From Deltaproteobacteria bacterium (GTDB lineage Bacteria > Myxococcota_A > UBA9160 > UBA6930): a stretch of DNA of 52,724 nt. Position 1 is the first letter of the stretch. The number at the start of each line of letters is the position of its first letter. The notes under the pieces are model-generated. The model was not told the origin of the DNA. It ran no database searches and saw nothing but the letters and a program-made list of their open reading frames with translations. Both the position numbers and the translations under genes were made by a program. Shown one piece after another: positions 7,842 through 16,296 of the stretch. The stretch spans positions 1 to 52,724 of the forward strand of contig JAJDAQ010000032.1 in assembly GCA_029261815.1 (NCBI GenBank), given 5' to 3'.

Positions 7842-9503
7842 ATGCCCCATGATTTCGTGATTCGAGGGGGAACCCTCATCGATGGCACCGGCGCGCCCGG
7901 TTTCAAAGGCGACGTCGCCATCGACGGCGACACCCTCACGGCGGTGGGCGAAGTCTCGGAACCCGGGCGCCAGGAACTCGACGCGACCGGTCACGCCGTC
8001 ACGCCAGGTTTCATCGATCTTCATACGCACCTCGACGCGCAGGTGGGATGGGATCCGATGCTGACGCCGGTCACGTGGCACGGGGTCACGACGGCGCTGC
8101 TCGGAAACTGTGGTGTGACGTTCGCCCCGGTACGGCCGAGCGACCCTGCCGTCCTCGCCGGCATGATGGAAACCGTCGAGGACATTCCGGCCGACGCGAT
8201 CCTGAATGGCCTCCCCTGGAATTGGGAAAGCTATGGCGGCTACCTCGATGCGCTCGAGACGACGCGCCCGGCGATCAATCTCGCTGGCCTCGTCGGCCAT
8301 TGTGCGGTGCGCTTCTACGTGATGGGCGACCGCGGTGTCGACGAGAACCCGAACGATGCCGAGATGGACGAGATCGCGCGCGTGGTCGGCGAATCGGTTC
8401 GCGACGGAGCCGTCGGCTTCTCGACTTCGCGCCTGCGTGGCCATGTGCTTCCCGACGGACGCGACGTCCCGGGAACCCACGCGACGACCGAAGAGCTCAT
8501 GCGCATTGCGGCCGCGGTGAAGGAAGCGGGCGGCGGCTTGATGCAGAACGTGTTGAACCTGTCCGGAGACTACGACGGCGAGCTCGAGTTGATCCGCCGA
8601 GAAGCCGAGGCGACCGGGGACCGCGTGCTCTTCAGCCTTACCGCGGGGAATTCGGATCGCTCGGGCAAGCGCTTGAACGATGCCGTCGACGGCATGCGAG
8701 CCGACGGCCTCGACGTGAACGCGGTCGCGATTCCGCGCGGATCCGGTTTCGTCGGCGGGCTCGTGAACCAGATGCCGTGGAGCCATGGTGCGTGGAAGGA
8801 ACTCCGCGCCAAGGACTTCGACGGTCGCCTGGCTGCCCTGGACGATCCGGCTTTCTGCGAACGCCTGGTCACGGATGCCAAGGCCGACACGGGCTTCTTC
8901 GGCAAGGTCCCGACCTTCTGGCTCGGGGAAGGGGATACGCCGAACTACACCTTCGATGAGTCAAGCTCGCTCCAGCAGCTCGCGCGCGAGGCAGGCGAAC
9001 ACCCGGCCGAGACCTTTTTGCGTCTGACGAAGGCGTCGCGGGGCAAGGCGCTCTTCACCATGCGCATGTTCAACCCGAACATGGGCGCGCTCGCGGAATT
9101 GATCTCGGGCGACGCGGTCTTTCCTGGCCTCGGCGATGCCGGTGCCCACGTGGGACAGGTGATGGACTCGGGTTGGTGTTCGTTCGTCCTCTCACATTGG
9201 GTGCGGGCAAACGGCCTGTTCAGCGCCGAGGAAGCCGTGCGGCGCATGACGTCGGCGCCCGCCCGGATCCTCGGGGTCGACGACCGCGGAACGCTCACAC
9301 CGGGACTTCGTGCCGATGTGAACGTCGTCGATCTCGACACGGTGTCCGAGCGGATGCCCGAGTTCGTCCACGATTTCCCCGGTGGCGCTGGCCGCTTCGT
9401 CCAGCGGGCGCGCGGCTACCGGGCCACGTTCTGCAACGGCCAGCAGCTCCTCGAAAACGACGGACACACGGGCGAACGCGCCGGTCGCGTGCTTCGCGGA
9501 TAG
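7842..9503 (+). CDS. N-acyl-D-amino-acid deacylase family amidohydrolase
   Basis: 553 residues of the amidohydrolase-3 / D-aminoacylase family, zinc-dependent hydrolases of N-acyl-D-amino acids and related amides. The N-terminal small beta domain reads FVIRGGTLIDGTGAPG; the metal motif HTHLDAQ is near residue 60, followed by GNCGVTFAP. A late segment with FPGLGDAGAHVGQVMDSG carries the conserved C-terminal aspartate, and it ends with GTLTPGLRADVNVVDLD, which closes the composite beta domain. I chose the ATG at 7842, preceded by AGGAG at the right distance, over the GTG at 7824. No signal peptide. Substrate is uncertain; family members also act on dipeptides and hydantoin-like rings. Confidence 0.9.
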   Translation: MPHDFVIRGGTLIDGTGAPGFKGDVAIDGDTLTAVGEVSEPGRQELDATGHAVTPGFIDLHTHLDAQVGWDPMLTPVTWHGVTTALLGNCGVTFAPVRPSDPAVLAGMMETVEDIPADAILNGLPWNWESYGGYLDALETTRPAINLAGLVGHCAVRFYVMGDRGVDENPNDAEMDEIARVVGESVRDGAVGFSTSRLRGHVLPDGRDVPGTHATTEELMRIAAAVKEAGGGLMQNVLNLSGDYDGELELIRREAEATGDRVLFSLTAGNSDRSGKRLNDAVDGMRADGLDVNAVAIPRGSGFVGGLVNQMPWSHGAWKELRAKDFDGRLAALDDPAFCERLVTDAKADTGFFGKVPTFWLGEGDTPNYTFDESSSLQQLAREAGEHPAETFLRLTKASRGKALFTMRMFNPNMGALAELISGDAVFPGLGDAGAHVGQVMDSGWCSFVLSHWVRANGLFSAEEAVRRMTSAPARILGVDDRGTLTPGLRADVNVVDLDTVSERMPEFVHDFPGGAGRFVQRARGYRATFCNGQQLLENDGHTGERAGRVLRG

Positions 9504-9578
9504 CAGAGTAGCCGGCTGGGCGGCGGAGAGTCGGCTTCGCCTTCGGCGTTCGCCAGATGCGAAGGGGAATTGGCGGCG

Positions 9579-11090
9579 ATGCGCCTGAAGCGGAACGCGG
9601 CCATCACCGTGATCGTGGGATGTCTGATCGCGGCGCCGCTCCATGCTGCGCCCGAATCGAAGACCGTGTCGAGCCCCGGCGAGGAAGCACGCGACGAGTT
9701 CGGCGACGTCGAGGAGCGCCAGTCGCTGCGAGACCGCTTGACCGAGCGCGAAGACGAGATTCGGGTGGACGACCCGACCGTCGTCACGCTCTTGGGGCGT
9801 CGCCTGACCCTGACCGGCGCGTTCGAGACGACGATCGATTTCTCGCGGCGCACGAATGTGGGTGCCGGCGAATCGGCTTCGGGCGAGACCCTTTGGGAGA
9901 GCGAGGTCGAGATCGAGGCGTTCTACGCCTTCTCGAAGAACACCTTCTTCTTCGCGCAGGGGGTGGCCGGTTTTGATCGCAGTGTGACGGCGCCCGCCGG
10001 AACGCTTCAGGTGCAATCGAGCTTTCTCGAGCGTGGCGAGATGTGGTGGGCCCAGCGAAACCTGTTCGGTCGCGGGATCCACCTCGAAGTAGGGCGCCTC
10101 GACTTCGACGACGACCGGACCTGGTGGTGGGACGACGATCTCGACGCGATCCGGCTCGAGTTCGCCGGCGACGACATGGACCTCGAGATCGCGGTCGCGC
10201 GCGAGTTCGGGGCGCGCAGCACGGCCGAAGACGGCATCGACCCCACGGCACATCGGGTGACCCGCATCTTCGCCGAGGCCTCTTGGGAGTGGGTAGAGGA
10301 ACACGCGATCGAGTGGTATCTGCTGCGCTCGATCGACCGCTCGGGGACTGAAGCCGTTGGCGTCCTCGTTCCCGAGCGCCGGGAAGACGAGCGCGACGGG
10401 ACATTGACCTGGACGGGACCCCGGCTGGCAGGTGCATGGGAGACGTCAGAGCACGGCAGCTTCGCCTACTGGGTCGATGCCGCGATCGTTCGCGGCCGTG
10501 AGACGCGGCTAGAGCTGGAGGACTTCGCCGACGGCATCCGGCTAGTCGCCGCGCGGCGCAACCACACCGTTCGCGGCTGGGCGACCGACGTCGGCCTGAC
10601 GTGGGCGGCACCCTGGGCCTGGGAACCGCGGCTCACCCTGGGCCTCGCCATCGGTTCGGGCGGGGATGCGACCGAGCGGACGGATCGCCGCTTCCGGCAA
10701 ACCGGTCTCCATGGCAACGAGGCCGGGTTCGGGGGAGTGCAGCGCTTCCCGCGGTACGGCGCACTGTTGGAACCCGAACTCTCGAACCTCCGTGTCCTGA
10801 CCGTCGGCGTCGGTTTCTCGATCCTGCGTTCCAGCTCGATCGACCTGGTCGCCCACGACTACCGGCAGGTCGACGTTTCGGACGGCCTGACCGATGCCCG
10901 ACTCGACCTCGAGCTTACGGGCGATCACGAACACGTGGGGTCGGAGGTGGACCTCATCGTCGCTCTGGAAGAGTGGGAGGCCTGGGAGGTCGAGCTTCGC
11001 GGGTCCGCCTTTCGCGCCGGGTCTGCGGTGTTGGACCGCTCGTCGCGATGGGACTATGGCGGCGCGGTCACGGTTCGCTTCGCGTTCTAG
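9579..11090 (+). CDS. AlgE-like (alginate-export family) outer-membrane beta-barrel
   Basis: 503 residues with a clean signal peptide (RLKRNAAITVIVGCLIAAPLHA) and then an acidic, helical stretch of about 35 residues before the barrel. The motif RTWWWDDDLDAIRLEF is the hallmark of the alginate-export/AlgE-like porin family (a GR.dF.D.R.W..dddlDavR pattern). The protein ends in RFAF, an outer-membrane sorting signal. The ATG at 9579 follows GAAGGGGA by about ten bases and is preferred over TTG 9570. No other polysaccharide-secretion genes sit next to it, so export of alginate itself is unlikely; uptake or release of a hydrophobic or acidic solute is equally possible. Confidence 0.87.
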   Translation: MRLKRNAAITVIVGCLIAAPLHAAPESKTVSSPGEEARDEFGDVEERQSLRDRLTEREDEIRVDDPTVVTLLGRRLTLTGAFETTIDFSRRTNVGAGESASGETLWESEVEIEAFYAFSKNTFFFAQGVAGFDRSVTAPAGTLQVQSSFLERGEMWWAQRNLFGRGIHLEVGRLDFDDDRTWWWDDDLDAIRLEFAGDDMDLEIAVAREFGARSTAEDGIDPTAHRVTRIFAEASWEWVEEHAIEWYLLRSIDRSGTEAVGVLVPERREDERDGTLTWTGPRLAGAWETSEHGSFAYWVDAAIVRGRETRLELEDFADGIRLVAARRNHTVRGWATDVGLTWAAPWAWEPRLTLGLAIGSGGDATERTDRRFRQTGLHGNEAGFGGVQRFPRYGALLEPELSNLRVLTVGVGFSILRSSSIDLVAHDYRQVDVSDGLTDARLDLELTGDHEHVGSEVDLIVALEEWEAWEVELRGSAFRAGSAVLDRSSRWDYGGAVTVRFAF

Positions 11091-11236
11091 CTCGCATCCG
11101 CCGCCGCCTATCACTTCCGTGGCATGCGTCGTCACCGGCGGAGCCGTAGGGTGGCGCGCACTCGCGACGGGAGGTGACGGTGGCAGCAGAGCCCAGGGGT
11201 TCGAGGTCCAAAACGGCGCCGTGCGTGCGCGACGAC

Positions 11237-12160
11237 CTAGCACCTTGCCCGCCGCTTCAGCGCACCGAGCCTCGTGCGGATCGGTTCACGCCAGGAACGC
11301 CATCGCAGCGGCTGGAGCCGGAGCGCAGCGAGTCCGAAAGCCAGGCTCGGGCCGAGGTCCCCGTCGTCGCGGGCCGCTCTCGAAGCGGCGCGCAGGTGGC
11401 GAGCGCGCCGAGCGCGAAACCGCTTTCGACGACGCTCGTCGATCTGGTCCGCCCATTCCGTCTCCAGCGAGTCCAGGATCGCGAGGACCTCTTCGTGGGT
11501 TTCGCAGGCGTTTCCGGAGGCCTGGCGGCCATGCCGGCGACGGTCGACAAGGACCTTGTCGAGAAACGCGAACGGATGCCGCGCGCTGAGTCGCAGGTAG
11601 AAGTCGATGTCGTTGGCGAATCGATGAGCGGGGTCGAACCAGTGGGTCCAGGGAAGGGCCGAGCGGCGCACCATGACGCTGGAGAGTGTCCGGATCCAGG
11701 TGTGTTCGAGCAGCGCGTTGGTGAGCTCGCCGCTCGGCGCGTCGATCGGGAAGATGTCGCCGGAAGCGGCATCTCCGAAGCTGCGCGTGGCGCAGTAGAT
11801 CAACGCAGCATCCGGGGCTTCGACCGCTCGTTCGAGTTGCTCTCGCAGCTTGGTCGGATGCCAGCGGTCGTCATGGTCGAGGAACGCGACCCAGGGCGCG
11901 CTCGTCATCGATATGCCGCGGTTCCGCGCAGCCGCCCCGCCGGCATTGGTCTGACGCACGAACTGGAAACGGTTGCCGAGTGCGTCTCGGGCCGCGGCGA
12001 GGGCCGGCTCCACCGAGACCGGCGAGCCGTCGTCGATGACGATCAATTCGAACTCGACGCCTTCCTGCGCGAGGACCGAGTCCACGGCCTCGCGCAAATA
12101 GGCCGACTCCCCGAACGCCGGGATCACCACGCTGACCTGGACGGCTTCGTGCTGGCTCAC
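11237..12160 (-). CDS. Family 2 glycosyltransferase
   Basis: 307 residues, GT-A fold. The N-terminus VSVVIPAFGESAYLREAVDS binds UDP or another nucleotide; LIVIDDGS is the first acidic strand; AARNRGIS and the DXD-equivalent FLDHDDRWHP lie near residues 82-100; and NDIDFYLRLS supplies the ED/xD catalytic-loop equivalent. The C-terminal 80 residues are arginine-rich, with no membrane helix. It transfers an activated sugar onto an unknown acceptor, probably in cell-surface glycan or glycolipid assembly. It diverges from the methyltransferase gene with 32 bases between starts, so both probably share a promoter region. In the 146-base gap to its right-facing neighbour I see only a weak 7-bp inverted repeat (11097-11103 with 11133-11139). 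Confidence 0.9.
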   Translation of the reverse strand: MSQHEAVQVSVVIPAFGESAYLREAVDSVLAQEGVEFELIVIDDGSPVSVEPALAAARDALGNRFQFVRQTNAGGAAARNRGISMTSAPWVAFLDHDDRWHPTKLREQLERAVEAPDAALIYCATRSFGDAASGDIFPIDAPSGELTNALLEHTWIRTLSSVMVRRSALPWTHWFDPAHRFANDIDFYLRLSARHPFAFLDKVLVDRRRHGRQASGNACETHEEVLAILDSLETEWADQIDERRRKRFRARRARHLRAASRAARDDGDLGPSLAFGLAALRLQPLRWRSWREPIRTRLGALKRRARC

Positions 12161-12192
12161 ACCCAGCGTGTTTCCGAGATCGGAGCATCATC

Positions 12193-12882
12193 ATGTGGAA
12201 GAGTCTGAGCCGGCGCGTGCGGCGCAGCGGCAACCTGCGCCGCGCGTTGGACTGCGTCCGTTCCGAACAGGAGCGCGGTGCACCGCTGTCGACGTGGGTC
12301 GATCTCGCTCTCGACTTTCCGAACCGCGGCGATGTCAAGGTCCGCACCGTTCAACGGCGCAGCGAGATCCTGGCATTGGCCGAGGCCGTGTCCGCGCTTT
12401 CGCCCGAGCGCATTCTCGAGATCGGCACCTATCGCGGAGGCACGCTGCTGCTGTGGGCCCAAATCGCAAGTCACCGTGTCGTGAGCTGCGATCTCTGCGT
12501 CAAGCCCCACCTCGTCGACCTTTATCAGTCGTTCGCGCCGACGGCTTCGGAGTGCGAGGTCACCGTGAAGCTGGGGAATACCCACGATGCCGACTTCGCT
12601 GCTGCGGTGGCGGCCGAGTTCGACGGCCCGATCGACTTCCTGTTCATCGATGGGGACCACAGCACCGACGGCGTGCGCCAGGACTATGAGGAGTTTCGGG
12701 GCCTCGTGCGTCCCGGAGGTCTCATCGCGTTTCACGACATCGCGCCGCTGCAGCCCATCGAAGGAAATCAGGTTCATTGGTTCTGGGAATCCCTTCGAGA
12801 TTCGCTGCCGGCGGACAGTGTCCACGAATCGATCGAAGAGCCGGGGCAGAGTGGATTCGGCATCGGTTGGGTCTCGGTGTGA
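12193..12882 (+). CDS. Class I SAM-dependent methyltransferase (Methyltransf_24 / CmcI-like)
   Basis: 229 residues. The SAM-binding motif I reads ILEIGTYRGGTLLLWAQ near residue 76; the second strand acidic residue lies in VVSCDL; motif IV is FLFIDGDHSTDGVRQDYEEF; and the post-motif strand is LVRPGGLIAFHDIAP. The FIDGDH...D pattern followed by HD is that of the cephalosporin-hydroxylase/CmcI and Methyltransf_24 families, many of which act on O-glycan or secondary-metabolite hydroxyls. Flanking glycosyltransferases on both sides suggest a sugar O-methyltransferase for a surface glycan. Confidence 0.85.
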   Translation: MWKSLSRRVRRSGNLRRALDCVRSEQERGAPLSTWVDLALDFPNRGDVKVRTVQRRSEILALAEAVSALSPERILEIGTYRGGTLLLWAQIASHRVVSCDLCVKPHLVDLYQSFAPTASECEVTVKLGNTHDADFAAAVAAEFDGPIDFLFIDGDHSTDGVRQDYEEFRGLVRPGGLIAFHDIAPLQPIEGNQVHWFWESLRDSLPADSVHESIEEPGQSGFGIGWVSV

Positions 12883-13012
12883 GCGGATGAGCGGTTAGGC
12901 GAGACTTCCAGCCGGCGCGGAGTCGGTCCATCCGTCAAAAGTGATACGTCCGTGTACGCGGATGCGCGGGATGGCGGATGCTCAAGGCGGCGCCTGCCCG
13001 CAGCCTCCGGTG

Positions 13013-13933
13013 ATGTCGGATACTTCCCGCGCCAGCCACTCAATCACGGTGATCGTTTCGTCCTACGACCACCCCCGTGCGCTCGCTTTGAGCTTGACGG
13101 GGCTGCAACGCCAGGATGGTCCCCCGTTCGACGTCATCCTGGCCGACGACGGCTCGGAGTCGGACACCTTCGAGCGGGTCTCGGACTTCCAGACCGAGGG
13201 CCTCCCGATTCGGGTCACGACCCAGCCGGATCGTGGTTTCCGGAAGGCACGCGCCTTGAACCAGGCTATTCGGGCCGCGCGCGGCGAACAGTTGATCTTC
13301 CTGGACGGCGACTGCATTCCTTTCCCAGACTTCGTCACGGTCCACGCCGACGCCTTCGGGCCGCGCCGATATGCCGTCGGCGGCTACGTGATGGTCGATC
13401 TTCCCACCGCCCAAGAATTGACCCGAGAGGATGTTGCGACTGGGCGCTTCGAATCGCTTCGCACGCCTGCCGACCGCCGTCGGCTGGCCGCCATCCACCG
13501 TCGAAATCGCTTCCACATCGCCCTTCGGAAGCGCCGGAAACCGCGCATCCTCGGCGGCAACTTCTCGGTGGGCCGTCAGGTCCTGGACGAGGTCAACGGC
13601 TTCGATGAGCGCTTCGACCAGTTCTCGGGCGAGGATTCCGATCTGCGGACCCGCCTGAACAACGCCGGCGCCCGCCCGACGAGCCTCTGGAGCCGCGCCT
13701 TTGTCTGCCACCTCGACCATCACCTGGACCCGGCGCGTTGCCGGCCCCAGGTGGTGCGCGAGAAGAGCGACCGTCGCCTCCTCAGGGGCAACCGATCACT
13801 GGTCCGAACCGAGTACGGCCTCGCGATGCCCTCGAGGCCTTGCGCGATGGGGACCGAGCGCGCGACGGCGCCTTGGAGCCCCGAAGGCGGAGGCTACCCG
13901 ACCTCCGAGGCTCCTCCGGATCACGGCGCGTAG
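13013..13933 (+). CDS. Family 2 glycosyltransferase with GT7-like C-terminal domain
   Basis: About 306 residues. The N-terminal GT-A domain has ITVIVSSYDHPRAL, FDVILADDGS, DRGFRKARALNQ and the acidic LIFLDGDCIPFPDF (DGDC as DXD), followed by ILGGNFSVGRQVLDEVNGFDERFDQFSGEDSDLRTRL. The NFSV...FDE..GEDSDL pattern is the galactosyltransferase/GT7-C-like catalytic motif of chondroitin-polymerase-type GT2 enzymes. The last 60 residues are rich in Arg/Pro and look disordered. Start is uncertain: ATG 13013 places the first strand close to the N-terminus, but GTG 12941 and ATGs at 12962 and 12971 are in frame. Its stop overlaps the end of a convergent small gene by 13 bases. Confidence 0.85.
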   Translation: MSDTSRASHSITVIVSSYDHPRALALSLTGLQRQDGPPFDVILADDGSESDTFERVSDFQTEGLPIRVTTQPDRGFRKARALNQAIRAARGEQLIFLDGDCIPFPDFVTVHADAFGPRRYAVGGYVMVDLPTAQELTREDVATGRFESLRTPADRRRLAAIHRRNRFHIALRKRRKPRILGGNFSVGRQVLDEVNGFDERFDQFSGEDSDLRTRLNNAGARPTSLWSRAFVCHLDHHLDPARCRPQVVREKSDRRLLRGNRSLVRTEYGLAMPSRPCAMGTERATAPWSPEGGGYPTSEAPPDHGA

Positions 13934-14085
13934 GCCACCGGGTTCCCGCGGCCGCCGGTTTCCGGATGCGTCTCGAGGGGGCCCATCACCCGCTCGCGTT
14001 CCTGAGCCAGTTCGGGGCTCGCCAGGAGCATGAACGCGACCAGGAAGAGAATCAGATTGAAGAACCGAATGATCCTGAACTCCAT
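13921..14085 (-). CDS. Small membrane-anchored protein, 54 aa
   Basis: A 54-residue reading frame with an excellent ribosome-binding site (GGGAGG, 7 bases before the ATG at 14085). The N-terminus MEFRIIRFFNLILFLVAFML is a basic n-region and one membrane helix, with LASPELAQERERV after it, so it is either a signal anchor or a cleaved exported peptide. The C-terminal half is Gly/Pro-rich and polar. No family recognised. It converges with and slightly overlaps the glycosyltransferase stop, and diverges from the membrane LuxR gene. The ribosome-binding site and the membrane helix argue that it is real despite its size. Confidence 0.6.
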   Translation of the reverse strand: MEFRIIRFFNLILFLVAFMLLASPELAQERERVMGPLETHPETGGRGNPVAYAP

Positions 14086-14293
14086 CGAGTGCCTCCCGTT
14101 CGAACGGCCGGATGCGGCCGTCGAGGACACGGTCTCGCGAAGTCGACTCCGTTTCATCGGCGGTCGGGCGTACACTGCCGGAATGCCCCTCCGTTGCGCA
14201 CGGAGGCGGGTTGTGATGCCACGTATCACGCCTGTGGGGTGACGGATCTGGCGCGTCGTGGCACAACCGGATCGAAGCCGAGGAGTTGCCTGG
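14086..14293. other. Divergent intergenic region with a strong hairpin
   Basis: 208 bases between the divergent small membrane gene and the LuxR-type gene. It contains a perfect 7-bp stem (CCTCCGT at 14188-14194, loop TGCGC, ACGGAGG at 14200-14206) and, just after it, a GTGAT/ATCAC dyad (14213-14217 and 14225-14229, 7-base spacer). The first could be a transcript hairpin and the second a regulator site; I see no convincing -35/-10 pair. Confidence 0.45.
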
Positions 14294-14896
14294 ATGTCTG
14301 AACGAACGACCCGACTGCGTTGGGCCCTGATGGGGGTGGTCGCCTTCATCCTGTTGATGGGAATCGAGGTCCTGACCGAGGACGAAGCGATCGACCCGCT
14401 CGATCTGGCCGGGGATGCGGTTTCGACCGCATTGCTCGTGGCCTGCGCGACGGGGGTCTCGCTGATGGCGGGTAGCTTTCAAGCCGAGCGGGAAGAAAAA
14501 GCGGTCCTGATGCGCGACCTGCAGATGGCGCGCGCCGAAGGGTCCGCCTGGCGCGAGCGCGCGCAGACCTACCTGTCGGGCCTCGGCGAGGAGATCGAGA
14601 AGCAGTTCGAGGTCTGGAGCCTCACGCCGGCCGAGCGCGAAGTCGGCCTGCTGATGCTCAAGGGCTTCTCACATCGTGAGGTCGCGAGCCTGCGCGGCAC
14701 GACCGAGGCGACGGTGCGTCATCAGGCGCGCTCGATCTACCAGAAGACCGGGGTCGCGGGCCGGAGTGCGTTCTGCGCCTACTTCCTTGAAGACCTGCTG
14801 CCGTCGAAACGCGATGCCAATGGATCCCAAGCGGTCAGCGAGGTGCGAACGACAGAAGCCGCTCGGCCCACCGACGAAATGCGGCCGTCGGCCTAG
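14294..14896 (+). CDS. Membrane-bound LuxR-type helix-turn-helix regulator
   Basis: 200 residues. Two predicted membrane helices at the N-terminus (WALMGVVAFILLMGIEVL and VSTALLVACATGVSLMAG) are followed by a coiled-coil linker (residues about 65-110, AEREEKAVLMRDLQMARAE) and a C-terminal LuxR/GerE HTH (LTPAEREVGLLMLKGFSHREVASLRGTTEATVRHQARSIYQKTG). There is no receiver or autoinducer domain, so it probably senses something at the membrane directly. ATG 14294 is preceded by GAGGAG and is preferred over GTG 14258. The last 35 residues are low complexity. It converges with the downstream PLP-enzyme gene, with a 4-base overlap of the stops. Its target is unknown. Confidence 0.87.
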   Translation: MSERTTRLRWALMGVVAFILLMGIEVLTEDEAIDPLDLAGDAVSTALLVACATGVSLMAGSFQAEREEKAVLMRDLQMARAEGSAWRERAQTYLSGLGEEIEKQFEVWSLTPAEREVGLLMLKGFSHREVASLRGTTEATVRHQARSIYQKTGVAGRSAFCAYFLEDLLPSKRDANGSQAVSEVRTTEAARPTDEMRPSA

Positions 14897-16170
14897 GCGC
14901 CGAGGACGGGCCAGCGGGCTTCGAGCGCCCCGCCGCGCACGGCCCAGAGGTCGCCGAACTGCAGCAGGACCGACTCGCTCTGGGTCGGCCGCAGGAAGAC
15001 GTGATCGTCGACGCGCAGGCCGATCCGATCGGAGCCGTTCAGCATCTCGCTATTCGAGCTGCGGCCGTAGATCGGATTCAGGGTCAGGCCCGCGGGAGCA
15101 TGGTATTCGGCCTTCCAGTTGCCTCCGTAGATGAACCAGGTGTTGTCGCGGTTTGGGTTGGTGGCCCGCATCAGGTCGCCCACGATGGGCAGTACGGGCA
15201 GGTCGAGGCCTGGCCGGTGTTTCAGCACCGGCGTCGCGATGAAGGCCGCGGGCTCGTGGTGGGCGAGGGTGTCGACCTCGAAGTCCGTTGGCATCACGGC
15301 CGCGGAGCCGGCGGAGAGGTCGTTCAGGACGCGGTCGTCCTGGTACAGGCCGATGGTCTTCGATCCCGATCCGTTTCGTGTCAGGTCGTCGCGGTAGAGG
15401 GACGGGAAACCTTCGCGCGTGACATCGACGAACGACTGGTACTGCTCCATCGACGTCTTCAGCAACGAGGTTCGCCAGCTTGGAGAGAAGCCGGCTGCAT
15501 AGGCGTCGTATCCCATGTAGCCGCTGAAGGTCAGGTGGTCCGGGTGGGCAGCGACCACGTCGAGAATCCCTCGAAGCTGGTCGTGGGTCTGCACGTGTGC
15601 GCGATGACCGCCGATGTCGAGCTCGGCAGCGACCTGCATCCGGACGCCTAACGACTGCGCCACTGCCAGATAGGCGCGCGCCCGGTCGGCAGAGTCGACC
15701 AACCATTGGAGCTGCCGTTCTGGAACGAAGCGTGTGTCGGGCGCCAGGTTCTCGTAGTACGCGCGCGCGGCGGTTGCCGGGAGCGGCTTGCCGAGGAGGA
15801 CATCGGCGTCGGGCAGTTCCCGCGCGATGGCATTCAGGAACGGCTGGTGGAAGGCCATGAGCCGATTGGTCCCGGTACGTGCCATCGCGTACCGGAGCAG
15901 CGGCACGCTCGGCAAGGACTTCACCACGATCCGGTAGGTCTTGTCGGGGCCGACCGCGGCCGCCAGGGCATCCAGGTTGTGATCGAACCGATCGAGGTCG
16001 ATCAGCAGGGCGGGGCGTCCCGGGCCCTGGGCCCGGAGGAACTCGTTCCATCCTCCGAAATAGGCGTCGTAGGGTTGGCCATCATCGCCGGCACAGCCCA
16101 GGGCGAGGCTGGCGGCCCCGCCGGCCGCCCCAAGCAGGAATGTCCTTCGGTCACATCGGATCGGACTCAT
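14893..16170 (-). CDS. Tat-exported DSD1-like PLP enzyme (alanine-racemase fold)
   Basis: 425 residues. The start CDRRTFLLGAAGGAASLALGC is a twin-arginine signal with a possible lipobox cysteine (C26), so it is exported folded, possibly as a lipoprotein. The rest matches the D-threonine-aldolase/D-serine-dehydratase-like PLP family: RPALLIDLDRFDHNLDAL, then the PLP-lysine candidate K84 in YRIVVKSLPSV, and a C-terminal domain with HVFLRPTQSESVLLQFGDLWAVRGG. In this family the HXXD zinc-type metal motif near the C-terminus is sometimes lost, and I do not see a clear copy. An exported PLP enzyme of this type is unusual. It diverges from the acyl-CoA dehydrogenase pair over a palindrome-rich promoter. 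Reading the same frame further upstream is antisense to other genes and meaningless. Confidence 0.83.
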   Translation of the reverse strand: MSPIRCDRRTFLLGAAGGAASLALGCAGDDGQPYDAYFGGWNEFLRAQGPGRPALLIDLDRFDHNLDALAAAVGPDKTYRIVVKSLPSVPLLRYAMARTGTNRLMAFHQPFLNAIARELPDADVLLGKPLPATAARAYYENLAPDTRFVPERQLQWLVDSADRARAYLAVAQSLGVRMQVAAELDIGGHRAHVQTHDQLRGILDVVAAHPDHLTFSGYMGYDAYAAGFSPSWRTSLLKTSMEQYQSFVDVTREGFPSLYRDDLTRNGSGSKTIGLYQDDRVLNDLSAGSAAVMPTDFEVDTLAHHEPAAFIATPVLKHRPGLDLPVLPIVGDLMRATNPNRDNTWFIYGGNWKAEYHAPAGLTLNPIYGRSSNSEMLNGSDRIGLRVDDHVFLRPTQSESVLLQFGDLWAVRGGALEARWPVLGA

Positions 16171-16205
16171 GGAGCGACCATAGGCGCTTCCAGAGGCTTG
16201 TGGCC

Positions 16206-16243
16206 TTGGAAACACTTCCAATACGATCCGTATCGTATATAAT
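16206..16243 (+). promoter_or_regulatory. Twin inverted-repeat operator over a TATAAT promoter element
   Basis: In the 126-base divergent gap, TTGGAA (16206-16211) and TTCCAA (16216-16221) form a perfect 6-bp dyad with a 4-base spacer. It abuts a second perfect 7-bp dyad, ATACGAT (16221-16227) and ATCGTAT (16232-16238), also with a 4-base spacer. A TATAAT begins at 16238, so the second dyad covers the -35/-10 spacer of a promoter facing the acyl-CoA dehydrogenase genes. The geometry suits TetR-family repressors, which commonly control such genes. Confidence 0.6.
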
Positions 16244-16296
16244 CCTATCTCGACCCCGGCAGCCGCAGGCATCCCGCCGCCGGCCAGGAGGACGCC

